A stretch of 64,000 nucleotides of DNA from Rhodovulum kholense (GCF_003053725.1 NZ_QAYC01000011.1:62001-126000); one strand, 5' to 3'. Shown: positions 1 through 8,919, counted from the stretch's first letter. The notes: generated from the sequence alone by a model not told the origin. Translations and numbers: made by a program.

Positions 1-228
1 GGGCAGCACCGCCCCCGCCGTCTCGGCGCCCGCATCCCCGCCGGGCGCCCGGGTCTCGGCCAGCCGGTCGCCCGCGGCCGGCGTCAGCGGCAAGAGCGCA
101 TAGGGCGTCAGCCCCGAGGACAGCATGAAGAAGATCAGAAGCTGGAACATGGTGTCGGCCAGCGCGGTCAGCGCAAAGTGCGGGCGGCGCACCCTGCGGG
201 GCGCCCCAAGCAGCGGCGGCCGCGCCAT
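1..228 (-). CDS. ExbD/TolR-like biopolymer transport protein, 3' end cut by the window
   Basis: This reading frame starts with ATG at 228 and is still open at position 1, so only about 76 residues are seen. After a basic N-terminus there is one membrane segment, with the stretch TMFQLLIFFMLSSGLTPYAL at about residues 27-46. It matches the single transmembrane helix of ExbD/TolR, which is anchored in the inner membrane and couples the proton-motive force to a periplasmic partner. The next gene upstream on the same strand is an ExbB/TolQ-like protein only 6 bases away, the usual partner order. The ion-channel Asp common in ExbD (after a Pro-hydrophobic stretch) appears here only as an Asp before the helix. 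Family assignment is good; the role is inferred from the ExbB neighbour. Confidence 0.72.
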   Translation of the reverse strand, partial: MARPPLLGAPRRVRRPHFALTALADTMFQLLIFFMLSSGLTPYALLPLTPAAGDRLAETRAPGGDAGAETAGAVLP

Positions 229-234
229 CGCGGG

Positions 235-879
235 TCAGACCCCGCCGTCGGAATCGACCCGGCCATAGATCGCGGCCGAGATCGCCGCCTCCAGCAGCGT
301 GCGCTCGGCCTCGATCCGGCCCTCGAACCAGGTCGCCAGCGCATTGGCGACCAGCGCCAGCGCCAGCCCGGCCGCGGTCGTGGTCAGCGCCGTCCAGATC
401 CCGCCCGCGAGGCTGGCCGGATCGGCGGCCTCGGCCGCCAGCGACAGCGCCGAGAAGGCGTCGATCATGCCGACCACGGTGCCCAGCAGCCCCAGCATCG
501 GCGCCGAGCTGACGATCAGTTCCAGCGCGCGCATCCGCTCGCCCATCCGCGCCAGCTCGATCAGCGCGGTCTGGCGGCCCAGCTCCTCGGCATAGCCGGT
601 CTCGCCCGGCCGCGCCTGCGCCGCCGACATCACCGCGCGCAGCACCCGGCCCAGCACCGCGCGCCCGGCCACGGCCCGCTCCATCGCCTCCTCGACCCGG
701 CCCGACAGCCAGCAGTCCAGCACGGTTTCCGCCAGCGCCCGGCGGCCGACGCCCATGCGGCGGAACTGCCAGGCCTTCCAGATCGAGATGGTCAGCGCCA
801 TCACCGACAGCACCCCGAGCGCGGCGAAGACCGCAAGCGTGGCCGGCATCAGCAGACCGGAGTCGGACAGGTTGGACAT
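235..879 (-). CDS. exbB: ExbB/TolQ/MotA-family proton channel protein
   Basis: This 214-residue inner-membrane protein has three predicted membrane segments, at about residues 11-34, 122-142 and 160-182. The second contains APMLGLLGTVVGMI and the third WTALTTTAAGLALALVANAL, both typical of MotA/TolQ/ExbB. With ExbD it should form a proton-driven motor complex. The start is supported by an AGGAGA ribosome site 8 bases upstream of the ATG at 879. It is followed closely by the ExbD-like gene and preceded by two small exported-protein genes on the same strand. It lies next to a T6SS locus that lacks its membrane complex in this window, so a link to cell-envelope remodelling is possible but unproven; a TonB-type uptake role is the alternative. 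Confidence 0.85.
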   Translation of the reverse strand: MSNLSDSGLLMPATLAVFAALGVLSVMALTISIWKAWQFRRMGVGRRALAETVLDCWLSGRVEEAMERAVAGRAVLGRVLRAVMSAAQARPGETGYAEELGRQTALIELARMGERMRALELIVSSAPMLGLLGTVVGMIDAFSALSLAAEAADPASLAGGIWTALTTTAAGLALALVANALATWFEGRIEAERTLLEAAISAAIYGRVDSDGGV

Positions 880-924
880 GCGCGATTCTCCTCGGCGCTC
901 GGTGGGGGACGCGGGGGGGGGGTA

Positions 925-1398
925 TCAGAGACCGAACTGGATCGCGCCGCGGGCCCGGGTCTCGAGCCCGTCGAGGCAAAGCGGGCTTTCGGCGCCGTCC
1001 TCGGCCCGGACGCAGCCGGGCGCGGCATTGACCACGATCCGCGAGATCGCGTCGCAGGGCTGGTCCGGCATGTCGAACTGCACCACCCGGGTCTTGCCGG
1101 GGGCCATCGCCCCGAAATCGAGCACCAGAAGCTGGCTGACGATCCCCTCGGCATCGAACACCGCGACCTCATAGGCGATCTCGGACAGGCCGGTCTCGCT
1201 GCGGTTGGTGGCGACATAGGTCAGGCGGCAGGCGCCCGCAGGCGTCTCGGCGGCGGCGTTCAGCTCGACCAGCATGCCGGAGGCGGCCTCGGAGCTTCCC
1301 TGGGCACGGGCGGGTCCGGCCGAGGCCAGTATCGGGGCCAGTATCGGGGCCAGGGCCAGCGCGGTCAGCACCGGAACGAAACGCGGGATACGGATCAT
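925..1398 (-). CDS. Secreted protein of unknown function
   Basis: This is a 157-residue protein with a clear N-terminal export signal: a basic start, a hydrophobic core to about residue 27 and AxA-like cleavage sites near residues 28-33. The mature part has four cysteines (for example in GACRLTY, QPCDAIS, PGCVRAE and SPLCLDG), which suggests two disulphides in the periplasm. A 12-base repeat gives the doubled APIL in the signal peptide. The start is supported by an AGAGG site just upstream. It sits between a membrane-anchored protein and exbB on the same strand. I do not recognise a named domain; it may be an accessory of the adjacent T6SS or ExbBD system. Confidence 0.65.
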   Translation of the reverse strand: MIRIPRFVPVLTALALAPILAPILASAGPARAQGSSEAASGMLVELNAAAETPAGACRLTYVATNRSETGLSEIAYEVAVFDAEGIVSQLLVLDFGAMAPGKTRVVQFDMPDQPCDAISRIVVNAAPGCVRAEDGAESPLCLDGLETRARGAIQFGL

Positions 1399-1489
1399 GG
1401 AAGCCTCTCGGATCGGGCGGGTCTCGCAACCTTTGCAAAAGAAACCGGCGCCCGAGTCAACCGCAACAGTGCCGCCGAGCGGGACGGGA

Positions 1490-1978
1490 TCAGCGATAGA
1501 CCCCGATCAGGTAATGCGCGCTGTCGACCTGCTCGGGCAAGCCGACCTCGGCCGCGGCCTCCTGCCGGAACGGCGGGCGCGGCGGCGGCGCCATATCGGC
1601 CGCCGCACCGCGGCGAGGCCCCAGCCGGGGACCGACCCCGGAACCGAGCCGGGGCGTCTCGATCGACACAAGCCGAGGGCCCTGGGGCACCGGCACGGAT
1701 TCGGGAAGCGCGGCCGCGACGGGCAGGGCCGGTTCCGGCCGCGCGGCCTCTCCCGCCCCTGCGGGAACCGCCGGGACCGTCCGCCGCCGGAACACCGGCA
1801 AGGCCGGATCGGCCGCAGGCGTGACGGCCGCAGGAACGACAGCCGCAGGAACCACGGCGGCGGGCGCCGAAACGGCCACGCGACGCTCCGAAACCAGACC
1901 ATGGCCGAAGGCCAGAGCGATGCCGCCCGCGACCGTCAGGCCGACCAGCAGCGAACCAAGTGCAGTGGCGCGTATCAT
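1490..1978 (-). CDS. Membrane-anchored Ala/Pro-rich protein of unknown function
   Basis: This reading frame of 162 residues starts at the ATG at 1978. A longer in-frame start at 2134 exists, but it adds an Arg/Pro-rich tail in front of an obvious membrane helix. Residues 6-24 (ALGSLLVGLTVAGGIALAF) form one N-terminal transmembrane segment. The rest is low-complexity Ala, Pro, Val and Arg with repeated AAVVPAAVVPAA units, as in periplasm-spanning linkers, and ends in QVDSAHYLIGVYR. It is the first gene of a minus-strand set running to exbB and exbD and diverges from a DUF1036 gene. No function can be assigned; a TonB-like linker is one possibility, but no TonB C-terminal domain is seen. Confidence 0.5.
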   Translation of the reverse strand: MIRATALGSLLVGLTVAGGIALAFGHGLVSERRVAVSAPAAVVPAAVVPAAVTPAADPALPVFRRRTVPAVPAGAGEAARPEPALPVAAALPESVPVPQGPRLVSIETPRLGSGVGPRLGPRRGAAADMAPPPRPPFRQEAAAEVGLPEQVDSAHYLIGVYR

Positions 1979-2136
1979 GCAGCAATATCTAGCAGATCCC
2001 GTCGCCGCGCACAGCGGGCAAGCACCGGACCCGCCGCCCGTCGGCCGGTCTTTGCCAACCGCGGCCCGCGCGGGGGCTTGCCTTGGTCCCGGCCCCCGTG
2101 CTTTGCCGGAAGCCGCCCGCGCCCCGAGGATCATCG

Positions 2137-2562
2137 ATGCCCCGCGCCCCGCTCGCCCGTCCTGCCCTGCTCTGCGCCCCGCTTTGCGCGCTGCTGGCGG
2201 CCGCCCCCGCGCTGGCGGGGTTCTCGGTCTGCAACCGCAGCCTCGACGAGGTCAACCTCGCGCTCGGCCAGCCCGGCGAGGACGGCTTCGAGACCTCGGG
2301 CTGGTGGCTGATCGGGCCCGGCGAATGCGCCAGCCCGCTCGACCGGCCGCTCGATGCGCGCTTTCTCTATGTCTTCGCGCTGGACGCCTTCGGCCGGGTG
2401 CTGCTGGAGGGCGCCACCCCGATGTGCGTCGGTCCCGGCCGGTTCGAGATCCGCGGCGCGACCGATTGCCTGACCCGCGGCTATCTCGAGGCCCGGTTCC
2501 GCGAGGTGGATACCGGCAATGCCGCCGATTTCACGCTGACGCTGCACCCCGCCGCCCAGTGA
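2137..2562 (+). CDS. DUF1036-family exported protein
   Basis: This 141-residue protein starts at ATG 2137, giving a standard signal peptide (MPRAPLARPALLCAPL, then a cleavage site near APALA-GF). An upstream start at 2083 would bury that signal. The mature protein carries DUF1036 features: FSVCNRS at the N-terminus, SGWWLIGPGEC in the middle and a Cys-rich second half with MCVG and DCLTRGYLEARF. The family is a small beta-rich, Cys-containing periplasmic protein of unknown role, common in Alphaproteobacteria. It is the first gene of a plus-strand trio with two peptidoglycan-related genes next to a T6SS cluster. Confidence 0.75.
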   Translation: MPRAPLARPALLCAPLCALLAAAPALAGFSVCNRSLDEVNLALGQPGEDGFETSGWWLIGPGECASPLDRPLDARFLYVFALDAFGRVLLEGATPMCVGPGRFEIRGATDCLTRGYLEARFREVDTGNAADFTLTLHPAAQ

Positions 2563-2654
2563 CCGGCCGAATGATCGCGGCACCCGACCCGGCTGCATCC
2601 CGCGCGGATTTGCGCTATGACCTCTGAGGCAACGAGGGCAGGACGACAGCCGGG

Positions 2655-3386
2655 ATGAGGATCGGAAACCATGCCAGAACGCGCTGGCCGGCCGCGGCCG
2701 GGCTGGCCCTGTGGCTGTTGCCCGCCATCGCGCTTGCCAGCGAAACGCCGGATCCGGCAGAGACCGCGCCCGCCCCGCGCCGCGTCGCCCCCGTCCGGGT
2801 CGTGCCCGCCGCGCCCGTCACCCCGGTCCTGACCGCACGCCCCGAGGTCCCGGCGGTCGAGATCTTCACCCCGCCCCCGCGCGAAAGCCTCGCCGCCCTG
2901 CCCCGGGCCGAGGGCCTGCCCGAGCCCTCGGTCATCGTCGGGCTGCTCAACCCCGGTACAGAGGACCTTCCGGTCTGGTCGGACCTCGCCACCCGCACGC
3001 GCCTGAGGCAGGACGACCCCGAGGGCTTTGCCCGTCTCGTCGCCGCGGGCGCACTCGATCCGCCCGAGGATGCCCTGCCCCGCGCGATCCAGACCGAACT
3101 GGCGCGGATGAACTGCTATCGCGGCGGCATCGACGGGCTCTGGGGCGAGGGCTCGCGCGCCGCCGTCGCGCGCTATTTCGCCGAACGCGGGCTGGGTCCG
3201 GCCCCGGACGCGCCCTCGCCCGGGCTGTTCCGCCGGATCGTCGCGGCCGAAGACGTGGCCTGCCCCGCCCCGCCCGCGCCAACGACCGCGCGCGCGCAGG
3301 CGCCCCGCCGCCAGACCGCGCCCGAGCCCTCGGGCGGGCCCGCGCCGCCGATCCGGCTCTCGCCCGCGCTGGGGGTGTTCCGGTGA
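2655..3386 (+). CDS. Exported peptidoglycan-binding-like protein
   Basis: This 243-residue protein has a signal peptide (hydrophobic core at about residues 10-28) and a Pro/Ala-rich linker. At residues 140-175 there is a segment with AIQTELARMNCYRGGIDGLW followed by GSRAAVARYF. That pattern (Q..L...GYY.G.IDG..G..T..A...F) resembles the PG_binding_1 peptidoglycan-binding repeat, with Cys-Tyr-Arg at the usual turn. The C-terminal 45 residues are again Pro-rich. Its stop codon overlaps the GTG start of the lytic transglycosylase downstream (GTGA), so the two are likely translated together and act on the cell wall together. The domain call rests on one repeat only. Confidence 0.68.
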   Translation: MRIGNHARTRWPAAAGLALWLLPAIALASETPDPAETAPAPRRVAPVRVVPAAPVTPVLTARPEVPAVEIFTPPPRESLAALPRAEGLPEPSVIVGLLNPGTEDLPVWSDLATRTRLRQDDPEGFARLVAAGALDPPEDALPRAIQTELARMNCYRGGIDGLWGEGSRAAVARYFAERGLGPAPDAPSPGLFRRIVAAEDVACPAPPAPTTARAQAPRRQTAPEPSGGPAPPIRLSPALGVFR

Positions 3387-5125
3387 ACCCGCCCGGGTTC
3401 GGCGTCGATCCCGCCTTCCGCGCCGCCGCCGCCCGCGCCCGGGCCCGGCGGCGGCGGCGGCTGGTCCGGCCGATCCTGCTGGGCCTGCTTGCGCTGGGGC
3501 TGGCGACGGCCGGATGGCGACTGGCCCGCGACCGCCCCGAAACGCCGCCGCCCGCCATCGCGACCGGCGACGATCTTGCCATGGTGCCCGAGGCCGAGCC
3601 CGACCCGGACATGCCCACCGCGCCCGACCCGTCGCTGGCGCTGCGCGGTCTGCCGCGCGATCCGATGGTGCTGCGGCTCTCGGCCAGGCCTTCGGCCCCC
3701 GCCCGCACCCTGCCCGGCCCGCCGGGTTTCGAACCCGGACGCGCGGGCCCGCCCGCCCCCGACCGGCTGACCCTGATTAAGGTCGGGCTCGGCCCGGGCA
3801 GCGGGCCGCGCGCGCTCGACCCGCCCTCGAGCCGCGAGGATCTGGCGCTTTACCAGGCCCGCCGCAGCCGCGCCCTTGCCCGGCGCAGCAGCACCGCGCC
3901 CGGCGATCTTGCCTTGAGCCTTCAGCCCGAGGCCGCCCGGCGCCCCTTCTTCGCCGACAGCCTGCTGAGGCTCGGTCCCGGTGCCGATCTGGCGACGGCG
4001 CTGACGGGCGCCGGGCTCGGGGCCGAGGCCGCCCGCGCCGCGGCCGGGGCGCTGCCGACGCTGGCCGATCCGCCCCGGCTGGCCGCGCTGCGACTCCGGC
4101 CCGGCAGCGGCACCGAGGCCGAACCCGAACTGCTGCAACTCTCGCTTTACGGCGCTGACGGCTATCTGACGACGCTGGCCCGGCTCGGCGCCGGGCGCTA
4201 TGCCCGCGCCGCCGACCCCTGGGCCGACCGCGACCTTGCCAGCGAGGGCCGGACCGCGCCCGAGGCCCCGCCGCGTCTGCTGGACGCGGTCTACAGCGCG
4301 GCGCTCGGCGCCGGGCTCGGCCCCGACCTGACCGGCGAGATGATCGTGCTGCTGGCGCAGCGCATGGATCTGGGCCGCCCGGCCGCGCCCGACGACCGGC
4401 TGCGGGTGCTTTACGCGACCCGGCCGGGGCCCGGCGGCGCGGCGCGGCTGTTCTATGTCGGGCTGGGCGGGCACAGCGGCTGCTATGTGCTGCCGATGCC
4501 CGCGGGCGGCCATGCCTGCGCCGGAGCCGGATCGCTGGCCGGATCGCTGGCCGGATCGATGGCGGGCGCCACCGCCGGGATCGACGACGCCGCCGCGGTC
4601 GAGACCCTCGTCGCCCGCATCGTCCATGTCGAAAGCGGCGGCCGGGCGGATGCCAGGAACCCGCTGTCAAGCGCGCTCGGGCTCGGGCAGTTCATCTCCT
4701 CGACCTGGCTGCGGATGATGCGCGAGCACCATCCCGAGCTGACCGCGCGGATGGATCGTGCCGCACTTCTGGCGCTTCGGACCGATCCGGTCCTGAGTGT
4801 CGAGATGGTCTATGCGCTGGCCCGCGAGAATGCCGCCTACCTGGCCGCCCGGGGCCATGGCCTGACCCCGGGACGGCTGTATCTGGCGCATTTCCTCGGC
4901 GCCGAGGGCGCCAACCGCGCGCTTTCCGCCGATCCCGCGGCCGGGGTGGCCGAAATCATGGGCCCGGCCGTGGTCAGCGCGAACCCGTTCCTCACCGGCA
5001 AGACCATCGGCGAGCTGCTGGCCTGGGCCGACCGCAAGATGACCGGCACCGCCGCGCCCGCCGTGATCTCGCCCGAGATCCGCCGCTACCGCGAAACCGT
5101 CGACGCGATCCTCGCGACCGGCTGA
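3383..5125 (+). CDS. Membrane-anchored lytic transglycosylase-like cell-wall hydrolase
   Basis: The GTG at 3383 overlaps the upstream stop (GTGA), giving 580 residues. A very basic N-terminus (residues 13-27) precedes one membrane helix (about 29-46), so the bulk faces the periplasm. A long Pro-rich linker is followed by a middle region (about 190-390) and a C-terminal domain with HVESGGRADARNPLSSALGL then GQFISSTW. This is the ES/GLGQF signature of SLT-type lytic transglycosylases, with the Glu of HVESGG as the expected catalytic acid. The enzyme should cleave glycan strands. It ends 10 bases from the convergent T6SS operon, fitting a role in opening peptidoglycan for T6SS assembly, though that link is inference. 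Confidence 0.78.
   Translation: MNPPGFGVDPAFRAAAARARARRRRRLVRPILLGLLALGLATAGWRLARDRPETPPPAIATGDDLAMVPEAEPDPDMPTAPDPSLALRGLPRDPMVLRLSARPSAPARTLPGPPGFEPGRAGPPAPDRLTLIKVGLGPGSGPRALDPPSSREDLALYQARRSRALARRSSTAPGDLALSLQPEAARRPFFADSLLRLGPGADLATALTGAGLGAEAARAAAGALPTLADPPRLAALRLRPGSGTEAEPELLQLSLYGADGYLTTLARLGAGRYARAADPWADRDLASEGRTAPEAPPRLLDAVYSAALGAGLGPDLTGEMIVLLAQRMDLGRPAAPDDRLRVLYATRPGPGGAARLFYVGLGGHSGCYVLPMPAGGHACAGAGSLAGSLAGSMAGATAGIDDAAAVETLVARIVHVESGGRADARNPLSSALGLGQFISSTWLRMMREHHPELTARMDRAALLALRTDPVLSVEMVYALARENAAYLAARGHGLTPGRLYLAHFLGAEGANRALSADPAAGVAEIMGPAVVSANPFLTGKTIGELLAWADRKMTGTAAPAVISPEIRRYRETVDAILATG
4529..4564 (+). repeat. Three tandem 12-bp units inside the lytic transglycosylase gene
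   Basis: Two exact copies of GGATCGCTGGCC are followed by a third with two changes (GGATCGATGGCG). They encode a Gly-Ser-Leu-Ala repeat in a flexible linker just before the catalytic domain. The unit is a multiple of three, so copy-number changes would keep the frame. Confidence 0.8.
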
Positions 5126-5135
5126 GACGCGGGCC

Positions 5136-6176
5136 TCAGAGCCGCCGCATCACCTCGCGCATCACCCAGAGGCTGGCGGTATCGCGCGCCTGCGCCTGCG
5201 CGGCCCTTGCGGCGGGGCTCGGGTTCGGGCTCGTGCCGGCGGGCGTCTCGCCCGGGCTCACCTTGATCGCCTCCTGGGTCAGCTTGCCGCCCATCTCCGA
5301 CAGGAAGGGATAGGCGCGGTTCGACATCTGCCCGCCATGATTGTCCAGAAGCCGGACCGCGCCGCGCAGGCGCTGCCCCATCCAGCGGCTGTTCTCCTTC
5401 GCCAGCGCGCCGACATAGCGACCGCTGACCTGGTTGATCAGGGCCGCGCTCAGCGCCCGTTCCAGCGTGGCATCGTTGACATAGACCCCCTCGAAGGTCT
5501 CGGCGCCGGTGTCGATCGCAAGGCTCATCGCCGCGGTCATGGTCGGCGAGGCCCCCGCCGCCGTGGCCGCCCCGGTGATCTGCCGGGTGCCCAGCGGCAG
5601 CAGGAACAGCCCGCCCTTGATCGCCGCCTTCGAGGCCGAGCCGGTATCCTGATAGGTCGCCGTCGCCGACAGCCCCGCGCCCGCGCCCGAAGCGACGGCG
5701 ATGGTGGTGCCGCCGGTCGCCACGGTGGCGATCACGCCCAGCGTCAGCACCGAGCTGTCGCGCACCCCCTTGGCCACCTTGATCGCGGTTTCGGCATGGT
5801 CGATGGCGGCCTGGTTGATATCCTGGGCCGAGCGGTAGATCGACTGGTTGGCGCTCATCAGCCGGTCGGTCTCGCGCCTCAGCCCGATCAGATAGGCCTG
5901 GGCGTCATCGGCCGCGCCCAGCATCAGCGTGGCGAAGCGGCGGCCCTCGACCTCCTCGATCTCGGTCTTGCGCGCCAGCATCCGGTTGACGTCGGTTTCG
6001 ACATTGGCCAGCTCGCGCGCAAGATAGAGCTTCTGGATCAGGCTGTCGCGCGAGGTCACGACCCGGGTCGTCTCGTTCATCGCCCTCAGCCGGGCATAAT
6101 GGGCGATCAGGCGCAGCGCGGCCTGCTGGTCATAGCTCCAGCTGACGCCGGCATCGTCGACAAAACATTGGGTCAC
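5136..6176 (-). CDS. Unknown protein translationally coupled to ClpV
   Basis: The GTG at 6176 overlaps the clpV stop (GTGA), giving 346 residues and strong co-expression with the T6SS ATPase. Residues 25-140 look alpha-helical and partly coiled-coil with many charged residues. Residues 143-175 form a Gly/Ala/Thr-rich hydrophobic stretch (LTLGVIATVATGGTTIAVAS), and residues 180-225 are a second Gly/Ala-rich, weakly hydrophobic region. The C-terminal half is helical again and ends after a Pro/Ala linker in LWVMREVMRRL. There is no signal peptide. Glycine-rich hydrophobic hairpins of this kind occur in pore-forming and polymorphic toxins, so an effector is possible, but an accessory structural protein fits equally well. 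I recognise no named domain. It is the last gene of the operon, and no immunity gene follows. Confidence 0.72.
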   Translation of the reverse strand: MTQCFVDDAGVSWSYDQQAALRLIAHYARLRAMNETTRVVTSRDSLIQKLYLARELANVETDVNRMLARKTEIEEVEGRRFATLMLGAADDAQAYLIGLRRETDRLMSANQSIYRSAQDINQAAIDHAETAIKVAKGVRDSSVLTLGVIATVATGGTTIAVASGAGAGLSATATYQDTGSASKAAIKGGLFLLPLGTRQITGAATAAGASPTMTAAMSLAIDTGAETFEGVYVNDATLERALSAALINQVSGRYVGALAKENSRWMGQRLRGAVRLLDNHGGQMSNRAYPFLSEMGGKLTQEAIKVSPGETPAGTSPNPSPAARAAQAQARDTASLWVMREVMRRL

Positions 6177-8890
6177 GCGTTTCCTCCTTCGAAACTGTAG
6201 GCCAGCGCGCCGTCTTGCAGCAGGATCTCGACCCGCGCGATGCCCTCGCCTGACACCATCCGCCCCAGCACCTCGCGCGAGAGGTCGGGCAGGATGGTAT
6301 TGGTGATGATGTTGTCGATCATCCGACCGCCGCTGTCGGGGTCGCGGCACTGATCGACGATATGGTCCATGACGGCGTCGCCATAGACAAGCTCGGCGCC
6401 ATGGGCGCCCCGCATCCGGGCCTCGACCGCCGCAAGCTTCAGCCGGACGATGGCCGCCAGCCCCTCGGCCGAGAGCGGCAGATAGGGGATCGAGACCACC
6501 CGGCCCAGCAGTGCGGGCGGGAAGATCTCGAGCTGGCGCGGCTTCAGCGCCGCCGTGACCTCGTCCAGATCGGGCCGCGTTCGGCCCTCTTCGGCCATCG
6601 CCATGATGGTGTCGGTGCCGACATTCGAGGTCAGCAGGATCAGGGTGTTGCGGAAATCGATGCGGCGGCCGTTGCCATCCTCCATCCAGCCCTTGTCGAA
6701 GACCTGGAAGAAGATCTCGTGCACATCGGGATGCGCCTTCTCGACCTCGTCGAGCAGTACCACTGAATAGGGCTTGCGCCGCACCGCCTCGGTCAGCCGC
6801 CCGCCCTCGCCATAGCCGACATAGCCGGGCGGCGCGCCCTTCAGAAGGCTGACGGTATGGGCCTCCTGGAACTCGGACATGTTGATGGTGATCATGTTCT
6901 GCGCGCCGCCATACAGCGCCTCGGCCAGCGCGATGGCGGTCTCGGTCTTGCCGACGCCCGAAGGCCCGCACAGCATGAACACCCCGATCGGCTTCTCGGG
7001 ATTGGCCAGCCCCGCGCGCGAGGTCTCGATCCGCCGGGCGATGGCGGCCAGGGCATGGTCCTGCCCCACCACCCGCTCGCGCAGATGATCCTTCAGGGTC
7101 AGGACCGCCTGCAGCTCGTCCCGCACCATCCGCCCGGTCGGGATGCCGGTCCAGTCCGAGATCACCTGCGCCACGGTCTGGGCGCCGACATGGGGCTCGA
7201 CCATCCGGGTCTCGGGATCGCCCGCCTGAAGCGTGGCAAGACGCTCATGCATCTCGGCCCGCAAGGCGTCGAGATCGAGCGGCGCGTCGCCCTCACCAGC
7301 CTCGCTTTCACAGCTCTCGCTGTCGCCGGTCTCGCCCTCACCCGCCGTACCCGCGCCCGCGATCCGGGCACGCAACCCCAGGATCTGCTCGACCAGCACC
7401 TTCTGCTCGTCATGAAGCTCTTCCAGCCGGACCAGATCCTCGGCGGCTTCGGCGCGTTCGGCCTCCAGCTCGGCGATCCGCTCGCCCGCCTCCTCGCCCA
7501 GATCCAGCGCCGCGCGCTTGGCGGCGATCTCGCTGTCGAGCGCGTCGATCCGGGCCTTCAGATCCTCGATCCGCGCCGGGACCGAGGCCTGGCTGACAGC
7601 GACCCGCGCCGCGGCCGTGTCCAGCAGCGAGACCGCCTTGTCCGGCAGCTGCCGCGCCGGGATATAGCGCTGCGACAGCTGGACGGCGGCCACCACCGCC
7701 TCGTCCGAGATCCGCACGCCGTGATGGGCCTCCATCGGGCCGAGAATGCCGCGCAGCATCGCGCAGCAGGTCCCGACATCGGGCTCGTCGACCGTGACCG
7801 GCTGAAAGCGCCGGGTCAGGGCCGGGTCCTTCTCGATATGCTGGCGGTATTCCGACCAGGTGGTCGCGGCGATGGTGCGCAGCGTGCCCCGCGCCAGCGC
7901 CGGTTTCAGCAGGTTCGCGGCATCGCCTGTGCCCGCCTGCCCGCCCGCGCCGATCAGGGTATGGGCCTCGTCGATGAACAGGATGATCGGCACATCCGAG
8001 GCCTGCACCTCGTCGATCACCGATTTCAGCCGCTGCTCGAACTCGCCCCGCATCGAGGCCCCGGCCTGCATCGACTGGATGTCGAGCATGTAAAGCCGCG
8101 TGCCCTTCAGCCTGGGCGGCACCTCGCCCGCGGCAAGCTTCTGGGCAAAGCCCTCGACCACGGCGGTCTTGCCGACCCCGGCCTCGCCGGTCAGGATCGG
8201 GTTGTTCTGGCGGCGGCGCAGAAGCGCGTCGATCACCTGCCGGATCTCGTCATCGCGCCCGACGACGCGGTCGAGCCGCCCGGCCTCGGCCTCGGCGGTC
8301 ATGTCCTGGGCAAACCGGCCCAGGGCCGACTGCCCGCCGCCACGCCCGGCCGCCCCCTCGGCGCCCTCGCCGCGCGCGGTCAGCCCCGAGCCATCCATCG
8401 GGCGCATGCCCTCTTCCTCGGAGGCGGCCCAGAGGCTGCGCGACTCCTGCCCCAGCCGGTCGACCGAGATCTCGGCAAAGACCTTCGACAGCTGCAGCAG
8501 GTGCCGCTTGAGCCCCGGATCGTTCAGAAGCGCGGTCAGCACATGGCCGGTCCGGATCTGGGCCTCGCCGAAGAACAGCGTGGCATAGGTCCAGGCATGG
8601 TTCAGCGCATCCGACAGCACCTCGGAAATGCCGGGCGTCTCGGTCACGTTCTTCTGCAAGGCGGCCATCGCCCCGTCGAGATCGCGCAGCACCCGGCCAC
8701 GGTCGAGCCCCAGCTCGTTCAGCGTGACCGAGATGTCGGCATTCTGGTTCGAGACCGAATGGAACAGCCAGTGGCAAAGATCGACATGGCGGTTCTTCTC
8801 GCCCCGGGCATGGCGCATGCCCTGCAGGAAGGCGTCGTATCCGGCACGGTTCATCTTGCCGGCATAGGTCTCGATGGTGATCTCGGTCAT
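6173..8890 (-). CDS. tssH: T6SS ATPase ClpV (TssH)
   Basis: This AAA+ disaggregase of 905 residues dismantles the contracted T6SS sheath in the cytoplasm. It has an N-terminal Clp repeat domain (about 1-160). The first ATPase module has Walker A GEAGVGKT at about 235 and Walker B IILFIDEAHT. A coiled middle domain follows, then a second ATPase module with GPSGVGKT at about 640, the pore loop in GAPPGYVGYGEGG and Walker B SVVLLDEVEKAHPD. Between the modules is an acidic insert rich in Gly, Glu and Ser, unlike the rest of the protein. It follows tssG after 29 bases and overlaps the unknown gene downstream by GTGA. Family and role are secure. Confidence 0.97.
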   Translation of the reverse strand: MTEITIETYAGKMNRAGYDAFLQGMRHARGEKNRHVDLCHWLFHSVSNQNADISVTLNELGLDRGRVLRDLDGAMAALQKNVTETPGISEVLSDALNHAWTYATLFFGEAQIRTGHVLTALLNDPGLKRHLLQLSKVFAEISVDRLGQESRSLWAASEEEGMRPMDGSGLTARGEGAEGAAGRGGGQSALGRFAQDMTAEAEAGRLDRVVGRDDEIRQVIDALLRRRQNNPILTGEAGVGKTAVVEGFAQKLAAGEVPPRLKGTRLYMLDIQSMQAGASMRGEFEQRLKSVIDEVQASDVPIILFIDEAHTLIGAGGQAGTGDAANLLKPALARGTLRTIAATTWSEYRQHIEKDPALTRRFQPVTVDEPDVGTCCAMLRGILGPMEAHHGVRISDEAVVAAVQLSQRYIPARQLPDKAVSLLDTAAARVAVSQASVPARIEDLKARIDALDSEIAAKRAALDLGEEAGERIAELEAERAEAAEDLVRLEELHDEQKVLVEQILGLRARIAGAGTAGEGETGDSESCESEAGEGDAPLDLDALRAEMHERLATLQAGDPETRMVEPHVGAQTVAQVISDWTGIPTGRMVRDELQAVLTLKDHLRERVVGQDHALAAIARRIETSRAGLANPEKPIGVFMLCGPSGVGKTETAIALAEALYGGAQNMITINMSEFQEAHTVSLLKGAPPGYVGYGEGGRLTEAVRRKPYSVVLLDEVEKAHPDVHEIFFQVFDKGWMEDGNGRRIDFRNTLILLTSNVGTDTIMAMAEEGRTRPDLDEVTAALKPRQLEIFPPALLGRVVSIPYLPLSAEGLAAIVRLKLAAVEARMRGAHGAELVYGDAVMDHIVDQCRDPDSGGRMIDNIITNTILPDLSREVLGRMVSGEGIARVEILLQDGALAYSFEGGNA

Positions 8891-8919
8891 GTCTCGTCAG
8901 GCTCTTTCGGATCTTCGTG

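Noticed and set aside
4529-4564. Short tandem repeat as a possible CRISPR or phase-variation tract
   Set aside because: The units are 12 bp with no spacers and keep the frame, so it is a coding linker repeat.
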